Origin: Saccoglossus kowalevskii
Taxonomy: Eukaryota; Hemichordata; Enteropneusta; Harrimaniidae
Reading direction: 5' to 3'
DNA length: 64,000 bases
Assembly: GCF_000003605.2 (NCBI RefSeq)
Contig: NW_003133357.1
Span: forward strand, 7,763-71,762
Shown here piece by piece: positions 51,101 through 62,919 of this stretch. The notes under the pieces were generated by a model, which did no database searches, was not told the origin of the DNA, and saw only the letters and a program-made list of their open reading frames with translations. The translations under genes and the position numbers were made by a program. Numbering within the stretch: position 1 is the first letter of the stretch; each line of letters begins with the position of its first letter.

Positions 51101-54100
51101 TTCAAATTCAAGTACATTTGAAATATAGAGGGCGCAAATGTAAACTATGCTTCAACATGAATTGTTGACGACCATATTACATATTTCCTCCACACTAAGT
51201 TTACCTCTTGAATATTATGAATCACCAGTTTGTAAGAAATTGTCTCTGTTTTTTTGTTCAAATTTAATAGATCATATTTTAATATCTTGGTAATTCACTT
51301 CCATATTAAGTTAAAAAAGTCCATCTTCATTATTCAGAAATTTTTCTGGAGAAATCAGTCAATACAACTAAGCATTGTAATTGATTATTAACAAGTTGTT
51401 ACTAATATTGTTTAAAAATGTTTTTGTTTTTTTTGAGAACTTTTTTGTTTCTTCATTGTGGAAGTATTGTGGAAATCAATGCTGACGCAACTCATTTCAC
51501 AATTTTATTCTCCCCAAAAAACCATAATATTCCCAGTAATCTGTCACATGGTGAACACAACATTTTAAAAAATGTTCGATTTACATTTTAATTTTTTCTG
51601 AGGTGGTCCTTGGGTATATGCCCACCCCTTACTTTCTCCGATTTTACCTTTTGACGCCCCTGAGCTTATGATCCAAGAAGTATGGTATTCTTTCAATGAG
51701 AGTCGCCCAGCATAGTTTTGACATACATTGTTAATATCTTAGACAGCATCAGTGGATATAATGCAGTACGTCATCTGGAGAATCTTAACTCTATACTTTA
51801 ACTAAACCCGCATGGAATATCTTTAAAAATTCAATAAATTTTCTATATTGTCTCGCACAACCTTACTCCTGATAGAAAACACTGATAGATGAAACAATAC
51901 AATTTTTTTATTGTACCTTGACAGTATTTCCAGCGATACATTCATCTCCACTTGTGAAGCGAGAAGTTGTAGCTAACTACAGTCTACTATACACTGTAGA
52001 AGGAACAGATAAAAACTTACAGCCTTACATGCTAGCGGCTCACATGGATGTGGTACCTGTAGCGGGACAGAAATGGGACTATCCTCCTTTTCAAGGTAAA
52101 GAAGTAGATGGTTTCATCTATGGGAGAGGAACTGTTGATGACAAACATTGTCTGATGGTATGTAGTGTTTCACAAAAAATTGTACATGAGTTGAAACCAT
52201 TACGATACTGAAATGATTGATATTTTGGTTCACAAAAGCAATTTTTTAGAGTCCAAAATGTCGTGGAAAATAATCAAAATTTACATTTTTGCACTCATTA
52301 TTGCTACATTACATTATTGCATCTCCAAATTTTTCTTGGTTACATCACCGTCCCTCCGAGGGACAGTGGTTACATGGTGATCCATTATTGTTAATTAATT
52401 GCTAAGTAACATTAAAAAATTTCTTTAATTTAGTGAGTTATATACAGTGGGAATTTCTATCCCATAATGCATTGCATATACATGTGTGATACCATGCAAG
52501 TAATGCAAAATTCAACTCAAACTGGAGATGTCAATTTTGCAATGGTGTTAGCTCCTGTGTAAGGTGTAAGTGACCTTATTTTCAAAATATAATTGAAGAA
52601 ATTATTTTAATAAAAAATAAAATTATCAAATTATGGAATTCAAAATAAATGATTAAATGCCTCCACCCCCCACCCACCCCCAAAAACATTGGAGTAAGTA
52701 GTTAAATTTCTTAATCAATCGAAGCCTTCTTTCTTAGAAGCCTTAATTCAGTATCTGCCTAGCCGTTGAACTACTGAATCACTGACTCATCACCTGTGTT
52801 TCTAATTCTTTGTTTCTGTCTGACATATAAATCTATTACGTGCCTGTTTAACATAATCATGGTTTTAATAAAGTTTCCAATTCTATCAGGGTATACTAGA
52901 AGCATTGGAGTTCCGGCTACAGAGAGGAGAAAAACCAAAAAGGACAGTTTATATTGCATTTGGACATGATGAAGAGGTATTTATAAGGATATTTCTTTTT
53001 ATATATAGTCTAAAGCAATATTGTGTAATGTATTTATGATTTGTCATTACAATACTAACAGTACTCTTAGATAGTAATTGTAGAGTAATAAAATGATTAT
53101 TATTAGTCCAATTTTGTTTAACAAAATGCAGTTCCAGGGTCATACCTCTGACATGCTTTGACCGATCACATTAAAACTTGACACATACATTACACATGAT
53201 ATCATACATGTGTATTTGTTTTATGAACCAATTCATTATGGCCGAATGGCTGCCATTTTAGTGTTACAAATCATCGAAATCAAGCATTTCTGTCATTCCG
53301 GAACTGGATCTTGGTCATGCATGGACAGATTTCATTCTAACTTGGTATGTCCATTAAATATAATAGGTTCTTTTTTTCCCAGATTTGATTCAAATGGATG
53401 GCTATTTTCTTTTTAATGAATGCTGTTTTTGGAGGGGTATAGCTAACATAGCTAGACTGAATCAGAATCTGATTCAAGATGGCTGATTGTGATAGAAATG
53501 CATTATGAATGTCATGTCAGGTAGACTAAAGGAAGGAATTACACAAATAAACTGGCTCCACTTTGTATCATGTCTGTCACAAGAGTGAAAATAATTATTT
53601 GGCACTGATTTTGACAGTCACTAAAAACTTGGAAGGGACATTGACTTGTTATAACTACACTTCTGAACGTTTATTTATATATTTGTTCAGTAGTCAGCCT
53701 CTACTAATTGAAGTATAAAAGTCAACTGACTGTCAAATGGAAGTGATGGAGTATTTTGCATTATTTCACCTTTGAAATGAAATATATCATAATCTATTTT
53801 TTTTCCAGATCTCCGGAACTGTAGGTGCTAAAACTATCTCACAAATATTGCAGTCAAGAAATGTGGACATTGAATTTATTATTGATGAAGGGACAGTTAT
53901 CTTAGATGGCATTGTACCCATGGTAGACAAACATGTAGCAATGTGAGTATCATTGGAGTTGCTTATCTGACATCGAGGACAGTGTTCAATGATCTTGATT
54001 TATTCCTGGTTAAAACTGTAGTAGCATGTACTACACTGATGTATTTAAAGTAAACTTCATTAATTGTTTTTATCTGTTCAATAATGGTTATATTTTTGTA

Positions 54101-57100
54101 GGATTGGTGTATCAGAGAAAGGCTACTTGACGCTGAGGGCTGTGCTGAATACCACCAACACAGGCCATTCTTCAATGCCACCAATGCGCAGTACAATTGG
54201 TGAATTAGCAAAAGCAATTACAAGGTATAATCTATGTTAGGATTTAACAAATGAAATATCAACATAGATTTTTTTTTTTTCCTTGTTTCAGCCCTGAACT
54301 TTCATATACATTATTTATTTTCTTTGATAAAAAAAAATTCGAACCACTGCATAATTAATTCCTCTGAACTAATTTGACTTAAATTTGCATTAAATACCAC
54401 CTTTTTTGTCATTATTTCACTGTGTATTTTTAGTCCCTGTGTCGGATAAGATTCAAAATCAATGACTATTGATTTTGGGTCCGACTGTCTATTCATGCAT
54501 CCAGAGCCATTTCTAAGACATGCTTTGACTAATAATATTCAAACTTAACATGCAGACCATGTATGATTTTTCATTACCATTTGATCGAGAATGGCTGACT
54601 GGCAGTCATTTTTGTCCTAAAAATTGTTAAATTCTGATACTTAAACATGTATGGAGCCGCTCCCCAGAGATTACAGGTGCATCTACCTCGTACTTTTTTC
54701 ATGATTTGATCAAGAATGGCTGACTGGCAGCCATATTTAGCCCCGCTGTTGACTTTGTCAAACGGGGCTTATCATATGAGTGATTGTCTGTTGTCGTTCA
54801 TGTCAACTTCTCACTCTTTCGACTTCTTCTTGAAAACTGCAATTCTTATTGCTTAGATATTCGGTGTATATGTACCTTGGGCAGACCCCTTTTAAATTTG
54901 TTCATTTCATAAGATATCTAAAGATAAAAAAAGTGATATTTGGGTGAGAATGATATTATTGACTTCTTGTTGAAAACTGCAGGTCTGATTGCTTTGATAT
55001 TATATATATAGGTACCTCAGATAAACCCCTTTTCAGATTTGTTCATTTCACGATATTATCTTCAATTTTCTAATTTTGATGAATATTTTTGTTATTTTTG
55101 GTAAAAATGATATTTTTGACTTCTTGTTGAAAATGGCAAATTCGATTGCTTTGATACTATACATATAGGTACCTAATCTCTCAGATTTGTTCATTTTCTA
55201 GTGATATCTTCACTTCTTTAATTGAAATGTGCATTGCTAACAGCAGAGCTATCTCAGCAAAGAGGCTGCTTGTTTTTATTTGTGTCCGATTCTTCACTAA
55301 TATATTGCCTGATTCAGTTTAAATTTTGCATATAAAAATTATTCTCATAGTTAATAATGTGGGTTAATTTGTGTTATTTTTTGTGATTTGATTAAATTGA
55401 CGGCCATTTTGTCTAAAATCTGATGGCGGCCATTTTAGTGCTAAAAAATTATCAAAATTCAAGCATCTCTGGCATTCTGGAACTGAATCTCTCTTGTTTA
55501 TGGATAGATTTCGTTCCAACTTGGTACAAACATTAGACATTATGGGTCCCGATGTCGGTTATTTTGTTTTTCAAAATGCTAGATTGAGAGCTTGTCTAAG
55601 ACGTAAAATGTCTGTAAGAAATTTTTTTTACTGTTACCGAACTAATGAAAAGAAAACTCTCCTTATTAGTTTTATTGATTTGATTATTATAGATTGGAAT
55701 CAAATCCTCTGCCTATTGTGTTTGGTAAAGGACCAGAAGTGGCAATGTTTGAAGATTTAGCTCCTGAGGTATGGTATAACTATTACTCGTGTTCAAGATT
55801 CTGATTTGGCTCTAGTAAATAATATTACTTATATTCACTACCAGATGTCTACAAAAACATGAATGATTCTGAGAAATGGTTTGTGTCATTATCCACTAAG
55901 AAGTCTGGGAAATTATCGTTTAGGAAATTGCAGTAACTTAATATTTAAATTATCTGCATAAATTTGTTATTGGCTAATGTTGCATTTCCCCAAGTGGCTT
56001 AACAAGTTTGTAGTTGACAAAGCAAACAATTTAGTATTTATGATCTTGGCCAAAACTATTGTGTTAAGGAAGTCCACCGCATTAGTGGTTTCCAGATTAA
56101 AGAATCCTCCTAACATTTATCTCTATGTATAATGCACATAATTGCATGAGGTATCTGCATCCTCCCATATTTCGAATGTGAAATGATTATGTGGAATTTC
56201 CAAGATGGTGGACACTTTTAAAAACAAAGTTCACAGTGAGAGAGGTGTAATAATCTTCATCATTTTGCTCAGCTCTGGGCTTCCTGTATCAAGTGGTTGG
56301 GTTGCAAAGATGTATAATACTGTAATAAAGTTATTATTATGAAAATACCACTAAGTATGCACTCGGACAGTACGTTGTCACAATAACCTCTGCTATGTGT
56401 TGTGGATACCTTGCATCCTCATAATAATCTCATAGTATTTAAAAGCAAGTACAAATATATAAAAAGCACTCTATTCTAGTTAAAATTGACAATACTTTTG
56501 CTAAAGTTAGCCAAAAGATAAATTTAATAAGTGACAAAAATATAAACTTGGCTAAATGCTTTACTAATACCGGTAGTATATTACTTGTATATGAATTTTA
56601 TAACAAACAGCGACTTGATCAGTTTACAATAAATTATATTTAAGAGAAGGCGCTGAATATAATTGAAGTTTCTTGTTCTTGTATCAAATCGAGTTAATGG
56701 TCAAGCATAGTACTGTCATTGTGTGAAGTTTCTATAATTATATATTTCTTTGTAGATGAATATTTTTGGACGTATTGTGATGACAAATCTATGGTTATTT
56801 TCACCCATTATTAGTTATGTATTATCTTTGAAACCCAGTACCAATGCTATCATAAGAACAACCACTGCAGTAACAATAATCTCTGGAGGAATGAAGGTGA
56901 GTTTTCTCTTGTATGTTACTTGGCATTATTATAATCGTGTTACCAGACCTCTCAGTTTTATGCCTAAATTAGATAGAATAAGGGATTGTGTATTAGGATC
57001 ATTCTTCAAATGTGAGTCAGAATACATTTCTCAACCTTTTTTTTAACTCCGCTGTCATCGTAGACGACAGAGCAGAGCTGTTCATATAAGTGATTGCTTG

Positions 57101-60100
57101 TTGTCAACCATCAACAATTTCATTTTTAAATTCTTTTTGAAAACCACCGACTCAATTGCTTTGATTCTTGGTATGTAGTTACTTTGGGTAGTCCACTGTC
57201 AGAATTGTTCATTTCCTGACGATATCTTTAATTCTATATTTTTGGCAAAACTTTTTGTCATTTTTGGTAATAAATGCTATTTTCAACTACTTCTCGATAA
57301 GTACCAGCTTGACTTTTTTGATATATAATTACCTTGGGTGGACCTCTATCAGATTTGTTTATTTCGTGCCCATATCATCAATTCTCTATTTTTGGCAAAT
57401 ATTCTAACCTGGCTACCACCGCAATGTTCTAGTTGGACACCAAAGCTATTTCGACCATCAGGTCGCTTGTTATTTGACAATTGGAGAAGAGCTATTACGT
57501 ATTAAAGGCAAATTTACACTCTTTTTAGTAGTTAGTATGATCCTTCCTCTAATACCTTAGTTCTGTTCTGTGGAATTCTGTTTTTGGTTACTTGAGGTTC
57601 AAATGAAATATATGAACATATAAATATATAAAATAGAATGCCATGGACAAACAATTACACATGTATGGCTGTTATCTATGTATCCTATCCTCCTTCTTTG
57701 AGATAATATTTATACAGAGGGCAAGAAATAATCCAAACTACCACCTATATTTGGAGGTTTTAAGTAGCACATACCCACAACCCATCATGATATTTCTTTT
57801 AAATATTGGATATCATTGACCAGGATTACAAAATCAAAATCAAGGGTCAGTTCCTTCACCATTATATATAGTAAATTCTGTGAGATCCCAATGGATTTGA
57901 CTTCATTTCAATGCTTTTTCCATCTGTTACATATTTCTCTCTGTGTTTTGTATGCCTGCATTTTACTACACTACCTATTACTGCCCATAGTGATAGCTTA
58001 TTACATGTTTCTTTTATACAAGAATTATGGCCAGTCTTTTGTTTCATATGTCAACAGAAATATTGGGAAATAAAATTGATTTGATAGTAGCAACAACAAC
58101 AAAATTCCGTTCACCAATTTCAAATTAATTTTGACTACAAGCAATTATGGTATGTCACTACTGGTTACCACAAGAATTGTCATCATTCAAAAACAAGTAT
58201 TTCACAGAAAAGTATGTCATGTCTATGCAAAATTTGTGAATTTCACTTCGCTGTACCAATCTGAAAAAAATATCATGATCTTTCAATATGTTATTTTGCA
58301 AGGTGACTAAAAGAGTTGATATTTGGTAAGTAAACAATGTTTTATTAACCACCATGGTTACAACTATTTTAATACACTTAGTAAAAGCCCAGAAATCTAG
58401 TTCAAAACTTCTAAGAATCCTAAGAAACTTCTAAGCAAGAAACCCAAAGATAAACATGATAGATATAATAGCAGTTGAGATATGGGTTGAGTTACACAAA
58501 TTGGATGGACGATTGTATTAATATTTTTCATTTGTCATTTTCAGGAGAATGTTCTTCCTTCATCTGCTGAAGTCACCATTAATCAAAGAATTCATCCCGC
58601 TCAGACAGTTAAAGAGGTAATACTGTTGAGTTATTCGTGTATGGAAAAATATGTGATTTGCATAAGTTCAGGTACAGCTAGAAAAACAACACATTTTTGT
58701 AAGTCAGGAACATTTATAAATTTAATTCTTCTTTATACAGAAATTGTTGACGCAACTGGTCTAAGAGTATTATTGTTTCAAAGTGTACATAATTCTGCAT
58801 AGCAGCTAAAATTCCTTTTTATACAGTATTCTCTACTTTTGATGCAATATTTTAATCATTCTCTGTGTCACTATTTTGAACACAATTTACTATTGGCTAC
58901 TGGTCTTGCTCAAAAAGTTTGAAAAAAAACGGCCCTGTTGTTTTTTGAAAGGGATTTGGTGTTCTGAACTAGAAATGGAGTTGCTCAATCTGTGATTTGT
59001 GATATGAATATATTTTCTCTAGGTCTATGACTATGACTATCAGATTATGAGTGAAGTAATCCCTGATGGATATAACTTGCACTTTGAAGTGATTAATTCA
59101 TTAGAACCAAGTCATACATCGCCTCATGATGAACATAGTTTTGGTTATTATACAATAAGTAAAAGTCTTAGACAAGTATTTCCTAATATTCTGGTGTCTC
59201 CAGGTGAGTTTAATTCCGTTCATCTAAAGTCTTTCTTGCTGCGTTGTGAGGATTTATATGTATATATAGTGCAACATGATTTAATACACCAGTACTGTAT
59301 TGACTGAGGTCATTGTTGAAGCGTAATTTATGCGTGGTTACCATGGTAGTCGCATTCACAACATATTCACTGCGCTCGATATCCATGCTGTATTATAGAA
59401 ATTTGATTACCGGTATTCAGAAAAGTCAAACAGTGATTTTATGAAAAGACACTCAAATTTGGGGCTATATATGAAGGGGATGGGCGCTGAGCTAAACATG
59501 ACCCCGAAAATAGAAATGTCTCAAAAATCTGGGGTGAGCACTAAGCCAAGCATGGACACTAAGTGAGACAAGTACATTATTAGTGAGCTCAGTCTCTGTG
59601 CATCATGAGATTTGTTATTGAAAATTTCGTTTTGAAGGATACCTGGTAGCAAAATGACTTGATGTGCCAACAAGTGTAGCAAGGTGATTTAGTACCATAC
59701 AAAATCTGTATTTGAGTATGTTAAGACATGTTTACTTTGATTATTAACATAGTTGTCGCATACGACTTGTTTACCACTTCCGTGTGACTGAGAATGTTCT
59801 AGAACCGTACTGTGTCTGGGTGGAATTTTTAGAAACTGGTTGAATAGGTAATGGAACATTCTAGAAATTTGTAGTTAGTTCCAGACTCATGTATGCTGAT
59901 GTAATGGTCTATTTATAGACAATGTGGGTATATATAGGGGAGTTGTTCAGCACTGAGATCAGATCGGAGATCTCGTTGAATTGTGTTGGAGTTTAAGTAT
60001 CTAGTTATTGGAGGTTTGGAGTTTTACCGAGTTATTGTACTTGATGTTTGCAGAGTATAATAATACCAGTACCAGTTGAAACCTCATCTGTTGACTCCGT

Positions 60101-60597
60101 GTTCGTATGTTATCATCGCCGCCAGGGAAGTCTTTATGTTACTGTTGCCATTTTGGTATTTGAACCATCACACCTGTACTATACCAATTACGGTAATATT
60201 ACGTTGCGTGTGACAATAGTGTTCACCTTGCCATGTATTCACTATAAGTTCTTTGCTTCCTATATTATAAGCAGCAGGTATAAGTTTATACAAATACATT
60301 TGATACTCTGATAGACCAGATAACAAGATACTTGTATAATGTACATTTTCAAATTTTTCATTCCTAGGTTTAATGTTAGCGAACACAGACACCAGACATT
60401 ATTGGAATCTCACTAAAAGTATCTACAGATTTGCACCAGCCATTATGAAACAGTCTGACTTACCACGTATTCATGGGAGTAATGAAAGAATTTCAATCCG
60501 GAATTACGAACAAGTGGTGAATTTCTACTATCATTTAATGGTTAATGCTGATGAGAGTGCCACCCACTTACCACATTCACATTCTTCTGAACTCTAA
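47874..60597 (+). CDS. PM20D1: PM20D1-like N-fatty-acyl-amino acid synthase/hydrolase, 10 exons
   Basis: Joined exons give 1566 nt, 521 residues plus stop (human about 502). All introns are GT-AG with consistent phases. It is an M20 metallopeptidase-family enzyme; mammalian PM20D1 reversibly condenses fatty acids and amino acids into N-acyl amino acids. Metal and catalytic residues are all present: His136 and Asp138 (AAHMDVVP), Asp168 (GRGTVDDK), Glu202/Glu203 (GHDEE), Asp229 (IIDEG), His481 (RIHGSNE). The dimerisation domain shows GHSSMPP (269-275). Residues 16-33 form one hydrophobic segment after a basic KKTRSHSVFSK stretch, so it is a signal anchor or long signal peptide. Exons: 47874-48162, 51925-52157, 52890-52976, 53809-53942, 54102-54224, 55693-55768, 56756-56896, 58545-58616, 59023-59203, 60368-60597. 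It diverges from ALDH1L. Confidence 0.93.
48163..51924. other. PM20D1 intron 1
   Basis: Holds repeat R1 (48567-48835). The rest has no recognised gene. One GAGGGCGC motif lies at 51128-51135. Confidence 0.4.
48567..48835. repeat. Dispersed repeat R1, inverted copy
   Basis: CGATCCGCTCCGCTAGGATT at 48569 is the reverse complement of the block at 426-445. A TG-rich run and TTTGTGATTGTTTTGGCTTG follow in the same mirrored order as at 1-447. Two internal starts of TTTCACGTATTAATTC (about 48637, 48788) mark tandem sub-units. Confidence 0.7.
51925..52157 (+). CDS. PM20D1: PM20D1 exon 2: first metal site
   Basis: Residues 97-174. The acceptor TTGACAG|TATTTCC gives VFPAIHSSPLVKREVVANYS, then LLYTVEGTDKNLQPYMLAAH, MDVVPV and YGRGTVDDKHCLM. 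His136, Asp138 and bridging Asp168 are metal-site residues. Phase 1 in, phase 0 out. Confidence 0.95.
52158..52889. other. PM20D1 intron 2
   Basis: Contains the short palindrome CACCGTCCCTCCGAGGGACA (from about 52351), related to FB-C. Otherwise nothing was recognised. Confidence 0.45.
52890..52976 (+). CDS. PM20D1: PM20D1 exon 3: catalytic Glu
   Basis: Residues 175-203: GILEALEFRLQRGEKPKRTV, then YIAFGHDEE. Glu202 is the expected general base and Glu203 a metal ligand. Phase 0 on both sides. Confidence 0.95.
53135..53480. repeat. Dispersed repeat R2 in PM20D1 intron 3
   Basis: Shares GACATGCTTTGACCGATCA, TATGGCCGAATGGCTGCCAT and AGATTTCATTCTAACTTGGT with the array at 62920-64000. Its frame (53210-53416) is not a gene. 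Confidence 0.65.
53809..53942 (+). CDS. PM20D1: PM20D1 exon 4: metal Asp
   Basis: Residues 204-248: ISGTVGAKTISQILQSRNVD, then IEFIIDEGTVILDGIVPMVD and KHVA. Asp229 in IIDEG is the M20 metal ligand. It ends in phase 2 at GCAAT|GTGAGT. Confidence 0.95.
54102..54224 (+). CDS. PM20D1: PM20D1 exon 5: dimerisation domain start
   Basis: Residues 248-289: IGVSEKGYLTLRAVLNTTNT, then GHSSMPPMRSTIGELAKAIT. VSEKG and GHSS.PP are M20 signatures. Phase 2 on both sides. Confidence 0.95.
54490..55580. repeat. R2 copy split by a hairpin-capped element
   Basis: R2 sequence (AAGAATGGCTGACTGGCAGC) runs to 54738 and resumes at about 55276 (GACGGCCATTTTGTC, GATAGATTTCGTTCCAACTT). It is interrupted by the element at 54739-55275. 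In PM20D1 intron 5. Confidence 0.6.
54739..55275 (+). mobile_element. Hairpin-capped tandem-repeat element, copy 2
   Basis: Starts with the perfect hairpin AGCCCCG...CGGGGCT (54739-54769), then TATCATATGAGTGATTGTC. It carries about three units with GACTTCTTGTTGAAAACTGC and ends GCAGAGCTATCTCAGCAAAG then AGGCTGCTTGTTT. Same family as 34531-35250, opposite strand. Confidence 0.6.
55693..55768 (+). CDS. PM20D1: PM20D1 exon 6
   Basis: Residues 289-314: RLESNPLPIVFGKGPEVAMF, then EDLAPE. It matches RLEQTPMPIIFGSGTVV of PM20D1. Phase 2 in, phase 0 out. Confidence 0.92.
55769..56755. other. PM20D1 intron 6 with FB-E-like remnant
   Basis: About 56335-56432 has AAGTTATTATTATGAAAATA, CTAAGTATGCACTCGGACAG and a roughly mirrored end, resembling the palindrome at 18842-18979. 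Otherwise nothing was recognised. Confidence 0.4.
56756..56896 (+). CDS. PM20D1: PM20D1 exon 7
   Basis: Residues 315-361: MNIFGRIVMTNLWLFSPIIS, then YVLSLKPSTNAIIRTTTAVT and IISGGMK. It matches NPWLFEPLIS...NPLTNAIIRTTTALT. Phase 0 on both sides. Confidence 0.95.
57045..57472 (+). mobile_element. Hairpin-capped tandem-repeat element, copy 3 (diverged)
   Basis: AACTCCGCTGTCATCGTAGA then CGACAGAGCAGAGCTG at the left, TATAAGTGATTGCTTGTTGT, two inner units (TTGGTAATAAATGCTATTTT), and ACCATCAGGTCGCTTGTT at the right. In PM20D1 intron 7. Confidence 0.5.
57473..58544. other. Rest of PM20D1 intron 7, nothing recognised
   Basis: An 85-codon plus frame at 57816-58073 is hydrophobic (low-complexity Leu/Tyr/Ile) and matches no family I know. 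Confidence 0.35.
58545..58616 (+). CDS. PM20D1: PM20D1 exon 8
   Basis: Residues 362-385: ENVLPSSAEVTINQRIHPAQ, then TVKE. It matches FNVIPPVAQATVNFRIHPGQTVQE. Phase 0 on both sides. Confidence 0.94.
59023..59203 (+). CDS. PM20D1: PM20D1 exon 9
   Basis: Residues 386-446: VYDYDYQIMSEVIPDGYNLH, then FEVINSLEPSHTSPHDEHSF and GYYTISKSLRQVFPNILVSP. It matches SAFDPLPVSPSDDKALGYQLL...FPE. It ends CCAG|GTGAG in phase 1. Confidence 0.94.
59753..60215. mobile_element. Likely solo LTR (fossil)
   Basis: 463 bp flanked by the same four bases, ATAG, on both sides (59749-59752 and 60216-60219). The ends are inverted (TTGTCGCA... and ...GTGTGACA), the TG...CA style of LTRs. A TATA box (TATATATAGG at about 59929) sits mid-element. 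No internal retroelement region is present, so it looks like a solo LTR; clade not determined. In PM20D1 intron 9. Confidence 0.45.
60368..60597 (+). CDS. PM20D1: PM20D1 exon 10: catalytic His and stop
   Basis: Residues 446-521: GLMLANTDTRHYWNLTKSIY, then RFAPAIMKQSDLPRIHGSNE, RISIRNYEQVVNFYYHLMVN and a His/Ser-rich tail. NTDTR and RIHG.NE are strongly conserved; His481 is the last metal/catalytic His. TAA at 60595-60597. Confidence 0.96.
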
Positions 60598-61190
60598 TCC
60601 GATGAATCAGGAGAGTATGTGGTAACAAAATAACAGTAGATGAATATATCAAAACCGTATTTGCTTATTAGAAGTGCATCTCCAATAAAAATGCATGTGA
60701 ACAGTAGTATTTGATATGCTGGGTTTATAAAATATGACCTAGTTTGACCTAGGTCACCTTTGCAAAAACCTGTCAGCATGTAAAATAAGTTGCTACTTAA
60801 CTGTACACCCAAATTTGTTGAATATGATTTTGTTAAAACAGTGCCAGCAGAAGAACTTTTTTCAGAGAGTTGAATAGCTAAAACACCAGGAATTGATAGT
60901 CTGCTAATATTACCATGATAGTTGTTTATTATGGATCTTTTGGTATTCACTGTTGTCATTTATTTGTACATCTTTCTCAAACGACTGGGAAGTATACACA
61001 CGCATCTGAAGCAGATGCAGTATCCAACGGAAATACCTACTTCAGGTGACATCATATTGTCCTTGTTTGACCTGAAGAAAAGTTATGTGTGGTCTGGAGC
61101 AGTAAATCAGGAATAAGAACATCAAACTTAATTGTTTTTGTCACGATTTTTTACTTTGGTGAGAGTTTAATAAACATATTTTTAATTGTG
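60598..61190 (+). terminator. PM20D1 3' UTR with two AATAAA signals
   Basis: AATAAA at 60684-60689 (87 nt past the stop) and again at 61169-61174. Either could end the transcript, giving a short or a roughly 590-nt 3' UTR. A 64-codon frame at 60922-61116 within it looks non-coding. Confidence 0.45.
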
Positions 61191-62919
61191 ATAGTTTTGA
61201 TGGTATGATGTGAGAATGTATTCTGCTTTTGTTGACTTTTTTGTCGATAAATACTGACACACGAACAGATATGGAATCACAGCTAAATGCATGGCCCTTA
61301 ATTGGCTGTTTGAATCAAACCACAAACATAAATCAGTCTTTGTTCGCTCCTTTTATTTTTTATTTTATTATGCTTTCATTTTGTCTTGCCACTTAGAATG
61401 TATCTGAAACTTTATTGTATTTTAAAATCTATATCCTAAACAAGATATGATTTCATTAAAGACATTATTATGATTATTATAAATGATCTCATTGGTAACC
61501 CATCACGAGTAAAAACAATATTAAGTTCAAAAATTGTGTACTTGTGGTTACATAAGTACTACATGTAGTTTGTAAATACATGTTTTTTATCCAGCAACTA
61601 AGGGGCCTGCTATACTTCATTTTCTTGTCTTGTAGTTAGATATTGTCTAATGTAGATAAATATGGGATTAATTACAAAATGTATTACTATCCCTCTGCAC
61701 ATTTCTAATGATACAAGTCATGGTTGAACCACAAATATAATCAGTCGGTGACTTTTCTCCCCGCAAAAAAGAACCAATTCACTGTGATCACAAAATGTGC
61801 CTTGCAAGGTGCTACACCTCCCTAGATGGTGAGTAGTTTGCAGCAATTCTTTCTAATGTATACCATCACTACTATCACTATTTGGATATACCGATATAGT
61901 TAGATATAGGAATGAATCCCGGTCAGAGAGCAAACGACATGCACCACTATCGAACCTACATGAAATGTTAGACAAGTGTAATTAATGTAGATAATGATTT
62001 AATAAACACAAACTATGATTACAAGATAACTTGTATAACTTTGACAGGAATGAGGTAAGACTGATGAACATCCGACATGAATACCTGCACACTGCAATGG
62101 TAATCAATAGTGATTAGACGCGACTCATTGATAGTGATGTGAAATAGTAAATGTAATAAATATGATGTTTTAACATATTTAAGCTACATAAAAAACACTA
62201 TCAAATCAAGGGTAGTATATCATCTGATGCCCTAGTAATTCCCATTTACCAAAACTCAAAGTGGTCAAATACATCTGAATAATGCAAGCAGTACGTCACT
62301 GTCTGTGTTAGTTTGTCACCCCCTGTCCCACAACAATTTGACAGAATATAGTAGCCATTGCTGTCTGGAGGGAGGTCTTTCAGGTAGTAGGAAAAGTGTT
62401 GTGTCATTTCCAGTACAGAGTGCTGTAGAGTTGACAAATGCCTTTAAATTATGCATTTTTGGTGAATAAAACTCGTATGATATGTGCCACTGATGCACAA
62501 ATATTTTTGTTATGCAAGTGGGACATAGAGCTTGCTGCCTTCGCTCTGGTAACTGGTATAAATATGGGGGAAGCCGTTCATCTGGCCTCTAGTTGTTATC
62601 ACTGAATATGTGATTACTCCAAGTCTGCCTGGAAGACATGTTTTTCAAACTTCAAATGTTTTTTTACAACATTTCAGGCAAATTTTCCGCCTTCTAAACA
62701 ACATTTCAAACATCACAGACTGATTTTGTTCAGGCAAATTGCCCGCATTAAAAACAGTTTTCAAAATAATGGAGGTGGCTTTTACAACTTTCTAGCAATT
62801 TTTCTGCCTTCCAAAGCTTCCAGCGCTTTGTAGATGGCTTTTGTAACTCTTTATTCCCTGTTCTGGGGCAGTCCAAAAACAGGGACTTATAGATTGACCT
62901 CTGTGTGTTCGTCTGTGTG
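61191..62919. other. Intergenic, no gene recognised
   Basis: AT-rich. A minus frame (62246-62437) encodes 63 residues ending in a stop and could be a terminal exon of a gene to the right, but nothing supports it. Near 62640-62830 short phrases (TTTTCCGCCTTC, GGCAAATT) recur loosely. Confidence 0.4.

Noticed and set aside
57816-58073. 85-codon hydrophobic frame in PM20D1 intron 7
   Set aside because: Low-complexity Leu/Tyr/Ile composition, no start context, no family.
60922-61116. Hydrophobic 64-codon plus frame after PM20D1
   Set aside because: It lies between two poly(A) signals, most likely in 3' UTR; no homology recognised.
62246-62498. Minus frame with plausible composition ending in a stop
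   Set aside because: No family match I can recall and no confident upstream exon; noted only as a possible terminal exon.
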